Positions 11,508 to 22,997 are shown, numbered from the stretch's first letter. The stretch is DNA of 64,000 bases from Anodontia alba (GCA_964016985.1 OZ024821.1:91130093-91194092), one strand, 5' to 3'. Notes: generated from the letters alone by a model not told the origin. A program made the numbers and translations.

Positions 11508-11724
11508 GGCATACACTACATTCTCTCTACAACACGGTTTGTTATAACATGGTTTTGGATATAACACGGTTCAAAAAATGGATCCCAAAAATGTATAGAT
11601 TATATTGAAAAATGGTCATTTTTCAATATAGTCTTTTTATTTTTGTTTGGATATAACACGGTTGTTTAACACAGTTTAGGCTATGGACCCCAACAATAGT
11701 GGTATAAAGAGGTTGTGGTGTATA
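11508..11724. mobile_element. Family I MITE
   Basis: TACAACACGGTTTGTTATAA to GTATAAAGAGGTTGTGGTGT, with inverted arms ATTGAAAAATGGTCATTTTT. Confidence 0.78.
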
Positions 11725-12044
11725 TATAGCCATGCCAATTACAATACTGCAGTATGAAGAGTCTCAATAAAACTGAGACTCTGCATTCTTTTATTTGATT
11801 GAGTTTCCAAGGGCAACCTTTGAAATGTTTTAAAGACATGTGACCTGAGTCTACAATGTCAATAAACACAGGGAGGGAGGGATTTAGGCCATCCAGCCAT
11901 GGTTCAACTGTTGGGGTATCATAATAAAAAAGTTTCAAGATTGTCTGCTAATATTTTAATTCAGGTTAGTTAGGAAATGCAAGAGTCCAACAAAAGAATG
12001 AATTCCAGGAACATGAAAAGTAGGTGCCTGTAGATGTCTGCATA

Positions 12045-12325
12045 CATTACAAAAACACACCTATTCAAATATATTGAAAATTTCACCACAAAAAATGAAA
12101 ATTTTTAGATAAAAAGAAAATCTGATAGTTTTCATATTTTTGCTCAAAACATAGATTGCGAGTACTTGTTAGAACTGCCTCGGCGAGGTGGTTCTAACGA
12201 GTACTCACAATCTATTTTTTGAGCAGCAATATGAAAAATAATGTATACCACTGTAAACCCCAGTTTTACTATATAAAAGTTGGGTTTAAGGGGGTCAAAT
12301 TTATATAGGTATGTTTTCGAGATGA
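12045..12325. mobile_element. Family D MITE
   Basis: CATTACAAAAACACACCTAT at the left and TAGGTATGTTTTCGAGATG at the right. Hairpin around GAACTGCCTCGGCGAGG. Confidence 0.82.
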
Positions 12326-12454
12326 TATGATGCCCATTCGCAACCAGCATAGGTCCAGAATTAGACAGCTCATCCTTGTAGTCTGATCAGTGACTTCTCT
12401 GTTCACTAATCTATGCTACATTACCTACTAAGTCTGACAAAGGGTAGTGTTTTA

Positions 12455-12550
12455 ATGGGCAACAAAACCGTGATCAGAGCACACAGATATGCAGGCTGAT
12501 TTGTGCTTTCAAGGCCCCACATATGGCATAAGGACACTTTTCTGTTATTA
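12455..12550. repeat. Family L fragment
   Basis: ATGCAGGCTGATTTGTGCTT with CATATGGCATAAGGACACTT. Confidence 0.5.
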
Positions 12551-12597
12551 CACATCCTATGCTCAAACAACAATTCCCATATCCCATACACACTGGA

Positions 12598-12862
12598 ATC
12601 TCTTTCAGACAGTTTATTATAGGATGATTTGAATATAAGAGGGTTTAAAGAAGGACCTCAAAAGTGTTGTATCCAAACAAAAATGTAAAGATTATATAGA
12701 AAAATGACCATTTAAAATGTATAGATTATACAGAAAAATGACCATTTTATGGTCATTTTTCTGTTCATTCTATACATTTTTGTTTGGATACAACACAGTT
12801 GTTTAGCTGACACAGTGTTTGCTTTGGATCCCAGCAATACTGTTATAATCAGGTTGTCATAT
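12598..12862. mobile_element. Family I MITE
   Basis: Contains TGTATAGATTATACAGAAAA and GTTTGGATACAACACAGTTG. A 50-bp internal segment is duplicated. Confidence 0.7.
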
Positions 12863-12954
12863 ACAAATGTCATATCTTGTGGGTACTCATGGGAATCGGT
12901 GTACAGATGTGCTGGGGAGCTCAAGTCAAGTCTGCTTCTGAAATGATGTCTTTG

Positions 12955-13080
12955 ACCTAAATATTCAGACACCTAACTTCTTACCGTACTTGACCTAAAA
13001 TTGTGCCAAATCCATTTGATCATCTATTGATCCTAACACTGTCAGATGAATGGCATAGCAGAGCCTGATCTGGTCATTAA
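12955..13080 (-). mobile_element. Family B remnant, diverged
   Basis: CTAAATATTCAGACACCTAA and CTTGACCTAAAATTGTGCC match the B left arm. The hairpin is mostly gone. Confidence 0.5.
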
Positions 13081-13097
13081 AGGCAGGTGGTCTCTTG

Positions 13098-13295
13098 ATG
13101 GTAAGCATGTTGGGTATTGAAAGCAGACAACATTTTGAAATATTTTTTTATTTTCCTAGAAAACAGGATTTAACATTTCATGCAAATTGTCTCCAATGGA
13201 GACAATTTGCATGAAATGTCTAATCCTGTTTTCTGGGGAAAAAATATTATCAATTTGTTGTCAGCCGAATTTGCCCAGAGAGTGGTAAAAGTTAA
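13098..13295. mobile_element. Family G MITE, near-perfect palindrome
   Basis: Arms of about 50 bp meet at GTCTCCAATGGAGAC. Ends GAGTGGTAAAAGTTAA. Confidence 0.85.
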
Positions 13296-13380
13296 TACTA
13301 TAGGTAATAATGAAAACAGTTTAATAATCAATGTTTTCAAGGAGCCCCTCAACAAAGGGTGGGCTCTTAATAGAGGTGAA

Positions 13381-13686
13381 TTTGTTTGTGTTGAGGTTTT
13401 ACGGCCCAGTCAACCCAATGGGGCCATGTCGAGCGCGGTCAGTTTACCTAGCCACACATTTACTGGGCAGACTTAGTTCTCTAAGCGGTTAACCAGTAGT
13501 GTGCACATTCTTTCGCCAGAAACTGACAACTGCCCTTCTTGAATCAGCAGAAGGGAGAGAATGACCGTAGAAAATATTTCATGATCAATCTCCACGAAAG
13601 AATGTTGCCAATCTCGGCGGGGGTTGAACCCGCGACCTCCTGGTCTCCAGTCGGACGGCACATCCAACTGAGCCACCGAGGCCGAC
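13381..13686 (-). mobile_element. tRNA-headed SINE, copy 2, with 13-bp target duplication
   Basis: The head has A-box TGGCTCAGTTGG and B-box GGGTTCAACCC on the minus strand. A perfect 13-bp direct repeat TAATAGAGGTGAA flanks it (13368-13380 and 13687-13699), as expected for LINE-mediated insertion. The open frames across it are fortuitous. Confidence 0.9.
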
Positions 13687-13758
13687 TAATAGAGGTGAAG
13701 CAAGAGTATGGAAAACCAGTGACTTCCAGCAAGTTACTGACAACTTTCGCACATACAG

Positions 13759-13942
13759 TTAACCTTTACCACTCTCTGGGCAAATTCAGTAGATGACAAA
13801 TTGATGTTTTTTTCCCAAAAAACAGGTTTGGACATTTCATACAAATTAGAGAAACAACTTGAATATCAGAGAAATTTTCTGTGAAAAATAAGTAAAATAT
13901 TTCAAAATGTTGTTTGCTGAAATTTTTACCCAGCATGCCTGT
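13759..13942. mobile_element. Family G MITE
   Basis: TTAACCTTTACCACTCTCTG at the left. The right end is ACCCAGCATGCC without TTAA. Confidence 0.78.
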
Positions 13943-14029
13943 ACAGAACATAGTGATGAGAGACTGGTGATCCAAAAGCCAATGCTTTAGACCAATTGGC
14001 AACTAAGTCATGTACATGAGCAAAAATTG

Positions 14030-14455
14030 AAATAAAAATGTTAAACGAAAATATCCTGCCATTATCTTTTCATGGGCAGGTAACTCTGTCAAAAATTGAG
14101 GAAATTTGCCCATTAGCAATCCCAAACTAGATCTCCTTAATATCAATGCATGTACCAAATTTGGTTATAATCTCTTGATATTTACTCAACAAAAATATGG
14201 GCATGCCTCAGGCAGATAACTCTGTCAAAATTTGATAAAATTTGCCAATTAGCAATCCCAAACCAGATCTCCACAATATCAAATGCACACACCAAGTTTG
14301 GTGAAAAATCCATTGATGTATACTCACGTTATCATCCAGAAATGAAATATGGATGGACAGAAGGATGGAAGGATGTCAGACGGATGGACAGACACACGGA
14401 AGTCCAACGTGAAACCATGATACCCCGCCACTATTGTGTGGCTGGGTATAAACAT
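14030..14455 (+). mobile_element. Pearl-like element, two units
   Basis: GTAACTCTGTCAAAAATTGA and GATAACTCTGTCAAAATTTG open two units of about 130 bp. Tail GGATGGACAGAAGGATGGAA. Terminal hairpin ATACCCCGCCAC / GTGGCTGGGTAT. Confidence 0.65.
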
Positions 14456-14644
14456 CTGAAAATTTGTATCACACAAAAATTACCCAATACAAGGTATTGA
14501 TCTGAAATCCTAGAATTATAGAAACAAGTGGTTAACACAAGATGACAACAGTAAGGAAAGTATGAAAGCCAATCAACAGTGATACTCCCTGGAGACTCTG
14601 TAAATTTCCCAGTAATTCAACTAGTGTTACTTTACAGTGCAATT

Positions 14645-14820
14645 TACCTTTAGCATGCAGGTTCTAAATATCCGAAAATGGCAATGAAAAAAAATTACTT
14701 TTCCCAGAAAATAGGACTTGCCAGTTTATTCAAATTGCCTCCAATGAGATATCTGAATGAAAAGTCAGTTCTGTTTTTTTTGTTTTTTTTTTCTGGAAAA
14801 AATAAAAGAATCACAGCCAC
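14645..14820. mobile_element. Family G remnant
   Basis: CTTTAGCATGCAGGTTCTAA, then TCCCAGAAAATAGGACTTGCC. The arms are strongly diverged and a T run is inserted. Confidence 0.6.
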
Positions 14821-14924
14821 TGCATGATACCCTGCCTCTGCAGGGTAACAAAACATGTAAAGAAGATGACTGTGTTTGATGTGTAACAACTCTTCCAAAC
14901 AATTGGTGTACTGTAACCTCAAAA

Positions 14925-15522
14925 CAATATGTGTTGTATCACTTCATAGTCTCAGTTAGTTAGCCTGAAAGCAAGTGAGGATGCTTTAATAAGTAATAAC
15001 TCAATGAAAATTTGGTGTATTGTAAGCTTGAAAGAATATGCAAATTTGGTATACTGTAACCTGGCTGCGATTCTTCACATCTTCTTTCTATCCAACAACA
15101 TACAAATAACAGCTTGATCAGAGGAGAAGTGAGCTGGAAATGAAATCATGCTTGAACAATCTTTAAAGAGCAATAACTGTACTGTAACCTTGAAACAATA
15201 TGCCCTGCATCATCTCATAGTCTAACTGTCCACAACTGGATGAAAACAAAACTGTAGGAGGAGTTATCCAGAAACAAAGTCGTCAGAAAAATTGTTAAAA
15301 AGTGTAATAACTCAATCAAAATTTGATATACTGTAACCGCAAAACAAAGTGTGCTGTACCACCATATGGTCCAACTGTCCACCAAGTTTCAATATGATCA
15401 GATAACAACTGTAGGGGTTATCCTGAAACAAAGTGTAGACGGACAGACAGTCCAACAAACAGATGGATGGACACCAGAGGGTATACCATAATATCCCACC
15501 ACTATCATTTGGCGAGGTATAA
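14925..15522 (+). mobile_element. Pearl-like element, three degenerate units
   Basis: ACTGTAACC(T/G) recurs with AATAACTCAATGAAAATTTG-type starts. The tail GACGGACAGACAGTCCAACA and terminal hairpin ATATCCCACCACTAT match the element at 14.03 kb, so they share a 3' end. Confidence 0.65.
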
Positions 15523-15540
15523 ACTTATAAAGCTTAACAG

Positions 15541-15765
15541 GAATGAATGTTCTTTAAGAGAAGGCATCCCTTCAAAATTGTTTTTGCCTTCCTTCTAGTA
15601 AGGGTTATTCTCTAAAAGGGAAGAATTTACTCCAATTTGGGGCAAATTCTTTCCTTTTAGAGAATATCCCATTTCAGAAGGGGCTTGGTGTACAAGAAAG
15701 TAAGCAGGAAGTCACAAATATTATCTCCCTGGTAAAAATAGTGGAAAATCTACAAAGCACATATA
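15541..15765. repeat. Family K repeat
   Basis: GGGCAAATTCTTTCCTTTTA with CCCATTTCAGAAGGGGCTTG. Confidence 0.65.
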
Positions 15766-16221
15766 GTCCCCTTAAAATGCATTCTCCTGAAGGTTGCTTG
15801 GAGAAGCAAAGCCATCCCAGATGCAAACAGTGATGCTTTCGAACAACATGCAAAAGCCATGCTGTCTGATCAAATGCTTTAGTTTCCAGACTCTCTAGCT
15901 ATCAAGTAAGCTACCAAGATTGTGTGGATGCTGTCGCTGGGCAGTGTCTTCAGCATTTTTATATAGCGTAAGGGTGGTTTTCCTTGGGCATGCTTTAAAT
16001 GCATTAAGTATTCAATCAATTGCAATTCTACACTCACTGTTTATCACTGGCAGATGTGACTTGCATCTAAATGATGAAAATATTAATTAGTGAAACTTTG
16101 CTGGATTTAACAAGACAAACTTGATGCTTCATGTTACTGAATATTAATTAAACATGTTGCACATCAATCCTTATTATCTGACACAGGATTAGATGAAATG
16201 ATTGGTGCCTTTCTTCCCATT

Positions 16222-16440
16222 TTAAACCTTGTCCTGCTGAACAAGCTTAAGGATATGTCCTGTCTTTGCAAACAGTGTAGATCCAGATCAGTTGGCTTCT
16301 GATGAAGCCAACTGATCTGGATCTGCACTGTTTGTCAATCAGTACGCGAATTTGTATCAACAATCTGGATCAAGTAAGCTGATTGGCTGAAAATTATAAG
16401 TGGGAGTGCCATCTTAATTATTCAGCAGGACAACGGTTAA
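16222..16440 (-). mobile_element. Family A MITE
   Basis: TTAA on both sides. The element touches the K repeat on its right. Confidence 0.85.
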
Positions 16441-16682
16441 GGGGACTGATACACTTTCTGAAGAGGTACCTTTGTCCAAATTGTTGTTTTGTCTCCTTCT
16501 GAAAATGGGTCTGCTCTGTATGGAAAGAATTTGCACCCAAAGGGAGCATGTGCATTCCTTATAGAGTAGACCCCTTTTCAAAAGAGGACTGGCGTGCAGG
16601 AAAGCAAAAAAGAAGTAACAGGAGTTGACCCCCATATAAAAACTGGAGGAAAATATACCAAGTGTCTCCCATCCCCCCACTC
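16441..16682. repeat. Family K repeat
   Basis: GGGGACTGATACACTTTCTG to ATACCAAGTGTCTCCCATCC, adjacent to an A element. Confidence 0.65.
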
Positions 16683-16696
16683 CCCAAACATACCCT

Positions 16697-17037
16697 TAAC
16701 CATAAGCATTAAAACAGAATATTGACAGACACTATTTTAAAAGAATTCTGTCATTTTTCATGCAAACAGTGTTTGACATTTTGAATGTCATGGCCTATTT
16801 TCAGGGAATTATGGAGATAATTCATATGAAATGTCAAGTATTAGGGAAAAATAAAACAGTTTTGTCATCTAAATACTTAGAGTTACTTTACCAATTATTT
16901 CTATCTGAAAACACATGCATGAAATGTTAAACCCTTTTTTCTGCTAAAATAAGAAAACATGTTTTAAAATGCAAATTTTTCTTTCGAAAAACTGGAAATG
17001 TCAACTGAAATTTTAACCCGGTATGCTAAATGTTAAT
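16697..17037. mobile_element. Two decayed G-family elements
   Basis: AATTCATATGAAATGTCAAG and ATGCATGAAATGTTAAACCC mark two partial palindromes. The last end is CGGTATGCTAAATGTTAA. Confidence 0.55.
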
Positions 17038-17079
17038 TTAACCCTGGAAGAAAGATTTCAGGGACAAACTGATGTTTAA

Positions 17080-17273
17080 TCAGTTTACCATTCTCTGGGC
17101 AAATCTAGCAAATGACCAATTGATGACATTTTTCTTATTTTTGACCAGAAAATAGGCCTTGACATTTCAAGCAAACTGTCTCTAAAGAGCTAAAAGAGAC
17201 AATTTGCATGAAATACCTATGCCTATTTTCTGGGAAAATTCTGCTGAAATTTTTATTCAGCATGATAAGTGTT
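17080..17273. mobile_element. Family G MITE
   Basis: CAGTTTACCATTCTCTGGGC to ATTCAGCATGATAAGTGTTC. Loop TCTCTAAAGAGCTAAAAGAGA. Confidence 0.78.
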
Positions 17274-17482
17274 CAAAGATCAAGATTTGTCCCTGTTGGT
17301 GGCAATGGATTTTTGGCAGTTATAAAAGAAAGAGATATGGAAAGTCAGTATAGTTTCAGATGTTAAGTAACTTAGTTCCAGTACTCAGAGACACAAGTTT
17401 GGCACATTTTTTGTTCCTGGCCAAGACTGCCAAATATATATATTCACAGCCAAAATGAAAATAAACTGAGGACGTCTAAAAC

Positions 17483-17690
17483 TTAACTGGTCTTGCTGAA
17501 CCCGGATATGTCCTGTCTTTGCAAACAGTGTAGAACCAGATCAGTTGGCTTCTGAAGAAGCCAAATGATCTGGATCTGCACTGTTTGCCACTATGTATGT
17601 GAATTTATATCAACAATCTGGATCAAGGAATCTGATTGGCTGAAAATTGGAAGTGGGCATGGCATCTTAATTTATTCAGCATGACAGGGC
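17483..17690 (-). mobile_element. Family A MITE
   Basis: TTAA is kept only at the left. The hairpin has the variant GAAGAAGCCAAATGATCTGG. Confidence 0.8.
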
Positions 17691-17714
17691 CTTCATTGCC
17701 TGCTTACAAAATCA

Positions 17715-17895
17715 TTGGATACAGTATAATATTCTGACAAACAAGTTCCAGATCAGATTGTGCAGATGTGCAGGCTGATCTGGGCCTTCATTGTTTTTAT
17801 ATGGTATAGGGGCCTTTGTCTTGCATTGTGTATGAAATATGAGCAGTACATTCCAAGACAAGACTGACCTGCAAAGTCTAGTAAGGGTTTTCACT
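17715..17895. repeat. Family L repeat
   Basis: GATTGTGCAGATGTGCAGGC, TGATCTGGGCCTTCATTG, then GGTATAGGGGCCTTTGTCTT. Confidence 0.55.
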
Positions 17896-17904
17896 TACAG
17901 TATT

Positions 17905-18192
17905 CAACCTAATTACCACACTGTACACTTAGGTTATTCAAAAATTACCAGAAAAAGGTTGTAGTAAACTATCCACCTAATAAGGGCACACTTTAAAGAA
18001 AGATCAGCAGAGGAATTCATGATCGTGTCTAATGATGCTTATCGAGGAAATTCAAATGAGGCAATTCAAATGAGTACCCACAACATATGCTTTATAAAGA
18101 AGTAGATAAAAGTGCACTGGCTGTTATCTTAGGACTACTAAATTGCTTGACAGTGCACTTATAGGAACATGTGGGGTAAATAGGTCGATATG
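17905..18192 (-). mobile_element. Family N element
   Basis: TTCAAAAATTACCAGAAAAA to AAATTGCTTGACAGTGCAC. The hairpin is reduced to one arm. Confidence 0.55.
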
Positions 18193-18224
18193 GTATGTTT
18201 TTTTTTATTATCATTATTTTACTG

Positions 18225-18425
18225 CATACAGTCCAAATCACAATGAAGGCCAAGATCAGCTGGCTCAGCACCTGCATTGCTCATTTACAGAATCAATCGA
18301 TACTGAAGAACATATCACTGAAAACAGAAGACCCTGATCACTATGTGGCTATGCAGGCTGATCTGGGTCTTCACTGTCTGCATATATTGTAAGACTGATT
18401 TGCATGGTCTAGTTAGGGTTTTCAC
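18225..18425. repeat. Family L repeat
   Basis: CAGTCCAAATCACAATGAAG to ATGCAGGCTGATCTGGGTCT and TCTAGTTAGGGTTTTCAC. It ends just before the putative exon at 18454. Confidence 0.55.
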
Positions 18426-18453
18426 TTATGTTTTTTCTTTTTTTTATACACAG

Positions 18454-18535
18454 TCCAAACATGGTTTGTGCAAAAAAGAATTCCAGAGTTCGTCCCATTG
18501 GCCTCTACAAGAATGACCCACTCATTAAGAAATAA
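18454..18535 (+). CDS. Putative terminal exon (left gene, exon c)
   Basis: It follows the strongest acceptor in this part of the window, a T-rich tract ending TATACACAG at 18453. If it is joined in phase 2 to the 11462 donor it reads PNMVCAKKNSRVRPIGLYKN and ends DPLIKK-stop at 18535. A phase-1 join gives a second open reading of similar length, so the frame is not settled. An AATAAA lies at about 18811-18816 and could serve as polyadenylation signal. The residues are basic and the product is unrecognised. Confidence 0.3.
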
Positions 18536-18539
18536 TTAC

Positions 18540-19040
18540 AGCTAATTTTGTATCACTTTTTAGGCTTACCACATCAGAACTAATATAAATGATTAGCAAC
18601 ATCAAATTTTTGTCACAATGTCTGGGAATGCTATAAATTGAAACTTAGCAGTACCTATGCATCCACCCCCTTTAAAAGTGAAATTGTAATATCCCATAAC
18701 CTTTGATAAAATGCTACTATGGTAATCTTTTAGAATATCTACATATAAAGTGTGGTGAGCCAAAATAGTGCATGTGAACAGAGAACACCTTCTATATATG
18801 AAGGTGTTCCAATAAATATTATTCTATTATATTCAGTGCTCCAGCTAGAACCTGGTTTTAGTTGTAGACAACTCGCATAAGGTCAATGATGCATTGTGGG
18901 TCACAATGGATTTACTTCTGTGTCCTAACCAAACTCTACATAGTTGTCTCAGCCCATGGGCATAGACAATAAGAACTAAGCACAATATCAATATAGCCCA
19001 CATCTTATCTGGAGTCCTGACAGTCTTTGATGTATCATGA
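18540..19040. other. Unique sequence, possible 3' UTR
   Basis: No repeats. It contains CAATAAATATT near 18811, which would fit as polyadenylation site if the exon at 18454 is real. Confidence 0.25.
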
Positions 19041-19041
19041 G

Positions 19042-19232
19042 TCTATTAACCCATTTTAGTCTGGAGACCCCAAAACGGGTAATTGGCAAACAGTGCAAAC
19101 CCTGATCAGCATCTGATCAGGGTCTCCAGAGTTTGCAAATAGTTTAGCCATTTTTCTCAAGGAATATCTAAATCACATAGCTTGATGTGCCTAAAATTGA
19201 AATTGGACTTCCAATATATAGTGTGGGGGGAG
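19042..19232 (+). mobile_element. Family M repeat with core hairpin
   Basis: Starts TAACCCATTTTAGTCTGGAG and has a short hairpin GATCAGCATCTGATC between GGCAAACAGTGCAAACCC and GGGTCTCCAGAGTTTGC. It aligns with 24915-25100 over its whole length. Confidence 0.75.
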
Positions 19233-19234
19233 TT

Positions 19235-19810
19235 TATTAAGTCTAAAAGTACAATATCTGCACCTGAACAATGTCACGTTAGAACAATGTTGAAAGCAGT
19301 GATTTTCTCCTGAGGTCTGTGTCTCAGATCACCACATTATGTCAATACATGAGTTTATGTAGAGTATAGATGATGGGAATGGACATGCAAGGAGAGATAA
19401 CTCAAATTGTTTTAGCCTCCCTTTTGAATATGTCACATTTTACTTCAGGTAAAAATACAGCATGCATAATTTCGGACATGTGCAGTGAAAAAATAAGAAA
19501 AATATGGGTATTCCAAAAGGAGAATACTTTCTTTTGCCTCAGAGTATATTTCAAATTAAAGAGCAATTCCAAACCTCTGTATAATCAGAATATATATACA
19601 GAATTATACCTGGTAAATAAGATTTAACTGAAAAAAAAATCATAGATTTAATTGGCTGAACTGTAACAATTATTATGTCAATCTGCACAATACTCCCATT
19701 GTTTCTCCACTGACATCATTCTGAAGACTTAGATGGCTTTTATTAATTGTCTCCTTTATCCTGGCACATAGTTGTTTTTTTTTCTTGGGTTTCCAAGTCT
19801 CTAGATAAGA
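19235..19810. other. Unique sequence, nothing recognised
   Basis: One open frame of 85 codons (19370-19627, +) has no family features or splice context I trust. Confidence 0.35.
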
Positions 19811-19814
19811 GGGT

Positions 19815-19955
19815 ATCCAGATAAATATCTTTCTAATTTCTCAAAAAAAAAACAAAACAAAACAAAACAAAACAAACAAACATATATTGTGGGTACTCAT
19901 TAGAAGTGCCTCTCTGCCTCTCTTCATAAAAAAATAAGAAAGATAATGATTTTCT
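19815..19955. repeat. Family H half-palindrome with AAAAC microsatellite
   Basis: (AAAAC)n at 19849-19880 precedes ATATTGTGGGTACTCATTAG. Confidence 0.6.
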
Positions 19956-20309
19956 GCAGGAAAAAAGAGTCTTATCTAGATCTCTGTATTTGCAAGCTTC
20001 TTATGGTATTTCACCTTAAACTGTCAGACACAAAGCTTTTACTTAAATTAATAATACAAGACACGAAATCTTTACATAAACATTTGTAACAGTTACTGAA
20101 AAACCTGGCCATTGTTATGGAGAAGTTAATGTTTTGTCAGACTAATCTAGTGATAAAACTGTAGCAGAAAAGCCACCTTTTTCCCATATGAGCTGCTTCA
20201 TCATGAAAGAGGTCGATGAAACATGATGTGTAATATGATAAAAGGCCCCTTATACCATGTATGAATAGCATGGCTCTCCAGATAAGGCACTTTTTCAACC
20301 AAAATACTT

Positions 20310-20432
20310 GATATTTTTTTTGTCCCTCCACAAAAAGATATGTGTAGGTACTCATTAGAAATGCCTCACTAAGGCACTTCTAATGAATATACACAACATA
20401 TTTTCATGAAGAAATAAGAAAAATATTTACCT
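20310..20432. repeat. Family H palindrome
   Basis: GTACTCATTAGAAATGCCTC pairs with AAGGCACTTCTAATGAATAT. Confidence 0.7.
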
Positions 20433-20534
20433 AATACCCCTGCTCATCCCTGGAGAATAGTGAAAGCTCAGATCAGCAGTGATCATGACCATCTGCACAA
20501 TTGCTGTTGACTGTAAATGAGCAACTATCACCCT

Positions 20535-20768
20535 GGGCCCAGTTGTTCAAAACCAACGATGTCGTTAGTTAACGATTCGTTAAAATTTATATCGAGTGAT
20601 ACCCAAATATGCTGAAATTTTTTGCTGAAAAAAATGTGAGTAGCTTTTGCAGTACACATTTTTCCAACAAAAAATTTCAGAAAATTGTATACTGAATCCG
20701 CTAAAACAGTTAACAAAATGACCCTTAACGAGCTCGTTAAGCTAATGATGCTTTGAACAGCTGGGCCC
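20535..20768. mobile_element. Family F MITE
   Basis: GGGCCCAGTTGTTCAAAACC to CTTTGAACAGCTGGGCCC, with internal arms TTAGTTAACGATTCGTTAAA. Confidence 0.85.
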
Positions 20769-20984
20769 TGATGTGCAGATTAATGTGGGTATTTGTTGCC
20801 TGCTTCCTCACAAACAAGGCTTGTTTATGCTGACATCAAGAAGTCGAAGCAATAAGCACCTAATGTTCTTGCTTCTTTAACTGCACAAAGTGTTCATTAA
20901 AGGCAAAATGAAATAAACAGATCAATTTTGATGAAATAAAATTACTTAATTTACAAGGTATATAATAATCACAGCAATTTTTCT

Positions 20985-22722
20985 ATACAGTAACATGATC
21001 TGATATTCTCTATTATATGTCTGCTCTATGTTCCCAGATCAGAGGATCACATGATGCTCTCTATTATAATGCTGGATATTCAGAGATCTTTGGATCGCAC
21101 AAGAAACTTGCATCATGTGATCCTGTGATCTGTGAACATTCACCAGACACAATACAGAGCATCAGATCATGTTCCTGGAGCATTCAGGCCCCCTAGCAGG
21201 CTCTCTTAAAAATAAAGGGTTTTTATAAAGGCTATTTTCGCCAAATAAAGGTGTTTCAGGATGAATTTTGTACAAAATAAAGAGCATTTTAACAGTTAAA
21301 TTTCTTGCCAGATCCCAAGCAAAAGATGCCCGCGCCATCACCTCTCATGCAAAATAAGGAGAAAAATTTCAGAGAGAAATCTGATATTTTTATCTTTAAA
21401 TGGTAATGACAATATTAACTTGCATTTCTGTTTAGGAACATATGAATCTCAGTCACAGAACTATAATTTGCTGTTATGAAATGCTACATATTTCCTCTGC
21501 TCTTTTCTTGCATTTACAAATTGGCAAATATAAAGGTTTTCTCATCAAAATACAGGTTTTTACAGGTTTTTAAGCCAAATTAAAGGTTTTAAAGGATTTC
21601 AACAAAATTAAAGGTTTTTAAAGGTTTTAAAGGTTCCCCAAGGGGCCCTGAGCATTTCTATACAGTAATATGATCTGATGCTCTCTATTATAATGCTGGA
21701 TATTCAGAGATCACTGGATCACACAAGATGCTTGCATCATGTGAACCTGTGATCTTTTAACATCCACCAGACACAATAGTGAGCATCAGACCATGTTCCT
21801 GGAGCATTTATATACAGTAATCTGATCTGATGCTCTGTTAATACTGGATACTCAGAGATCACTGGATCACACAAGATGCTTTCATGATGGGTGATCCTGT
21901 GATCTGTGAGCATCCACCAGACACAATACAGAGCATCAGATCATGTTCCTGGAGCATGTCTATACAGTAATCTGATCTGATGCTCTCTGTCATAATGCTG
22001 GATATTCAGAGATCACTGGATCACATAAGATGCTTTCATTATGGGTGATTCTGTGATCTGTGGGCATCCACCAGACACAATACAGAGCATCAGATCATGT
22101 TCCTGGAGCATTTCTGTACAGTAATCAGATCTGATGCTCTCTATTATAATAATAGATATTCAGAGATCACTTGATCACACAAGATGCTTGCATCATGTGA
22201 TCCTGTGATCTGTGAACATCCACCAGACACAATACAGAGCATCAGATCATGTTCCTGGAGCATTTCTATACAGTAATCTGATCTGATGCTCTCTATTATA
22301 ATGCTGGATATTCAGAGGTCACTAGATCACAAAAGATGCTTTTATTATGGGTGATCCTGTGCTCTGTGAACATCCACCAGACACAATACAGAGCATCAGA
22401 TCATGTACCTGGAGCATTTCTATACAGTTATCTGATCTAATCTGATGCTCTCTGTCATAATGCTGGATATTCAGAGATCAGTGGATCACATAAAATGCTT
22501 GCATGTGATCTCTGAACTACCAACAGACACAATACAGAGCATCAGAGCATGTGCCTGGAGCATTTCAATACAATAATCTGATCTGATGCTCTGTATTATA
22601 ATGCTGGATATTCAGAGACCACTGGATCACACAACATGCATGCATCATGGGTGATCCTGTGCTCTGTAACATAACACCAGACAAAATACAGAGCATCAGA
22701 TTCTGTTACTGGAGTAATATGC
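20985..22722 (+). repeat. Satellite array, about 150-bp unit
   Basis: Eight or nine units. Marker CTGGAGCATTTCTATACAGT recurs at 150, 154, 152, 154, 146 and 154 bp. Each unit has inverted arms GATCTGATGCTCT and AGAGCATCAGATCATG, so a single unit can fold. A hAT-like element splits it at 21185. Confidence 0.92.
21185..21650. mobile_element. hAT-like non-autonomous element inside the satellite
   Basis: Ends CAGGCCCCCTAGCAGG and CCCCAAGGGGCCCTG are inverted and hAT-like (CAGGG...). AGCATT flanks it directly on both sides (21179-21184 and 21651-21656), short for hAT (usually 8 bp). The inside is rich in AAAGGTTTTTA motifs and has no ORF. Confidence 0.75.
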
Positions 22723-22794
22723 ATTTGTAATATTTTCAAGTGCGAAATCCTCCAGACACGCAATGAATATATCGCAATGAATATGGTGTAAGCA

Positions 22795-22997
22795 ATAAAC
22801 GCTCTGCATGCTGAGTAAAAATTTCAGCAGATGACATTTTGAAATATTTTTTTCTTATTTTTCCCAGAAAATAGGCTTTGATATTTCATGCAGAATGTCT
22901 ATCTGCATGACATGTCAAAGCATATTTTCTGGAAAAATATGAAAAATATTGTCAATTTGTCATCTGCTGAATTAGCCCATAGAGTGGTGAAGGTTAA
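22795..22997. mobile_element. Family G MITE
   Basis: GCTCTGCATGCTGAGTAAAA to GAGTGGTGAAGGTTAA. It follows the end of the 150-bp satellite after about 80 bp. Confidence 0.8.

Noticed and set aside
13604..13686. tRNA gene (minus strand, A- and B-box present)
   Set aside because: The stems do not form a clean cloverleaf, and the same head with body occurs three times with target duplications, so it is a SINE head.
13473..13796. Open frames on both strands across the SINE
   Set aside because: They translate the tRNA-like head and body of a SINE with exact target duplications.
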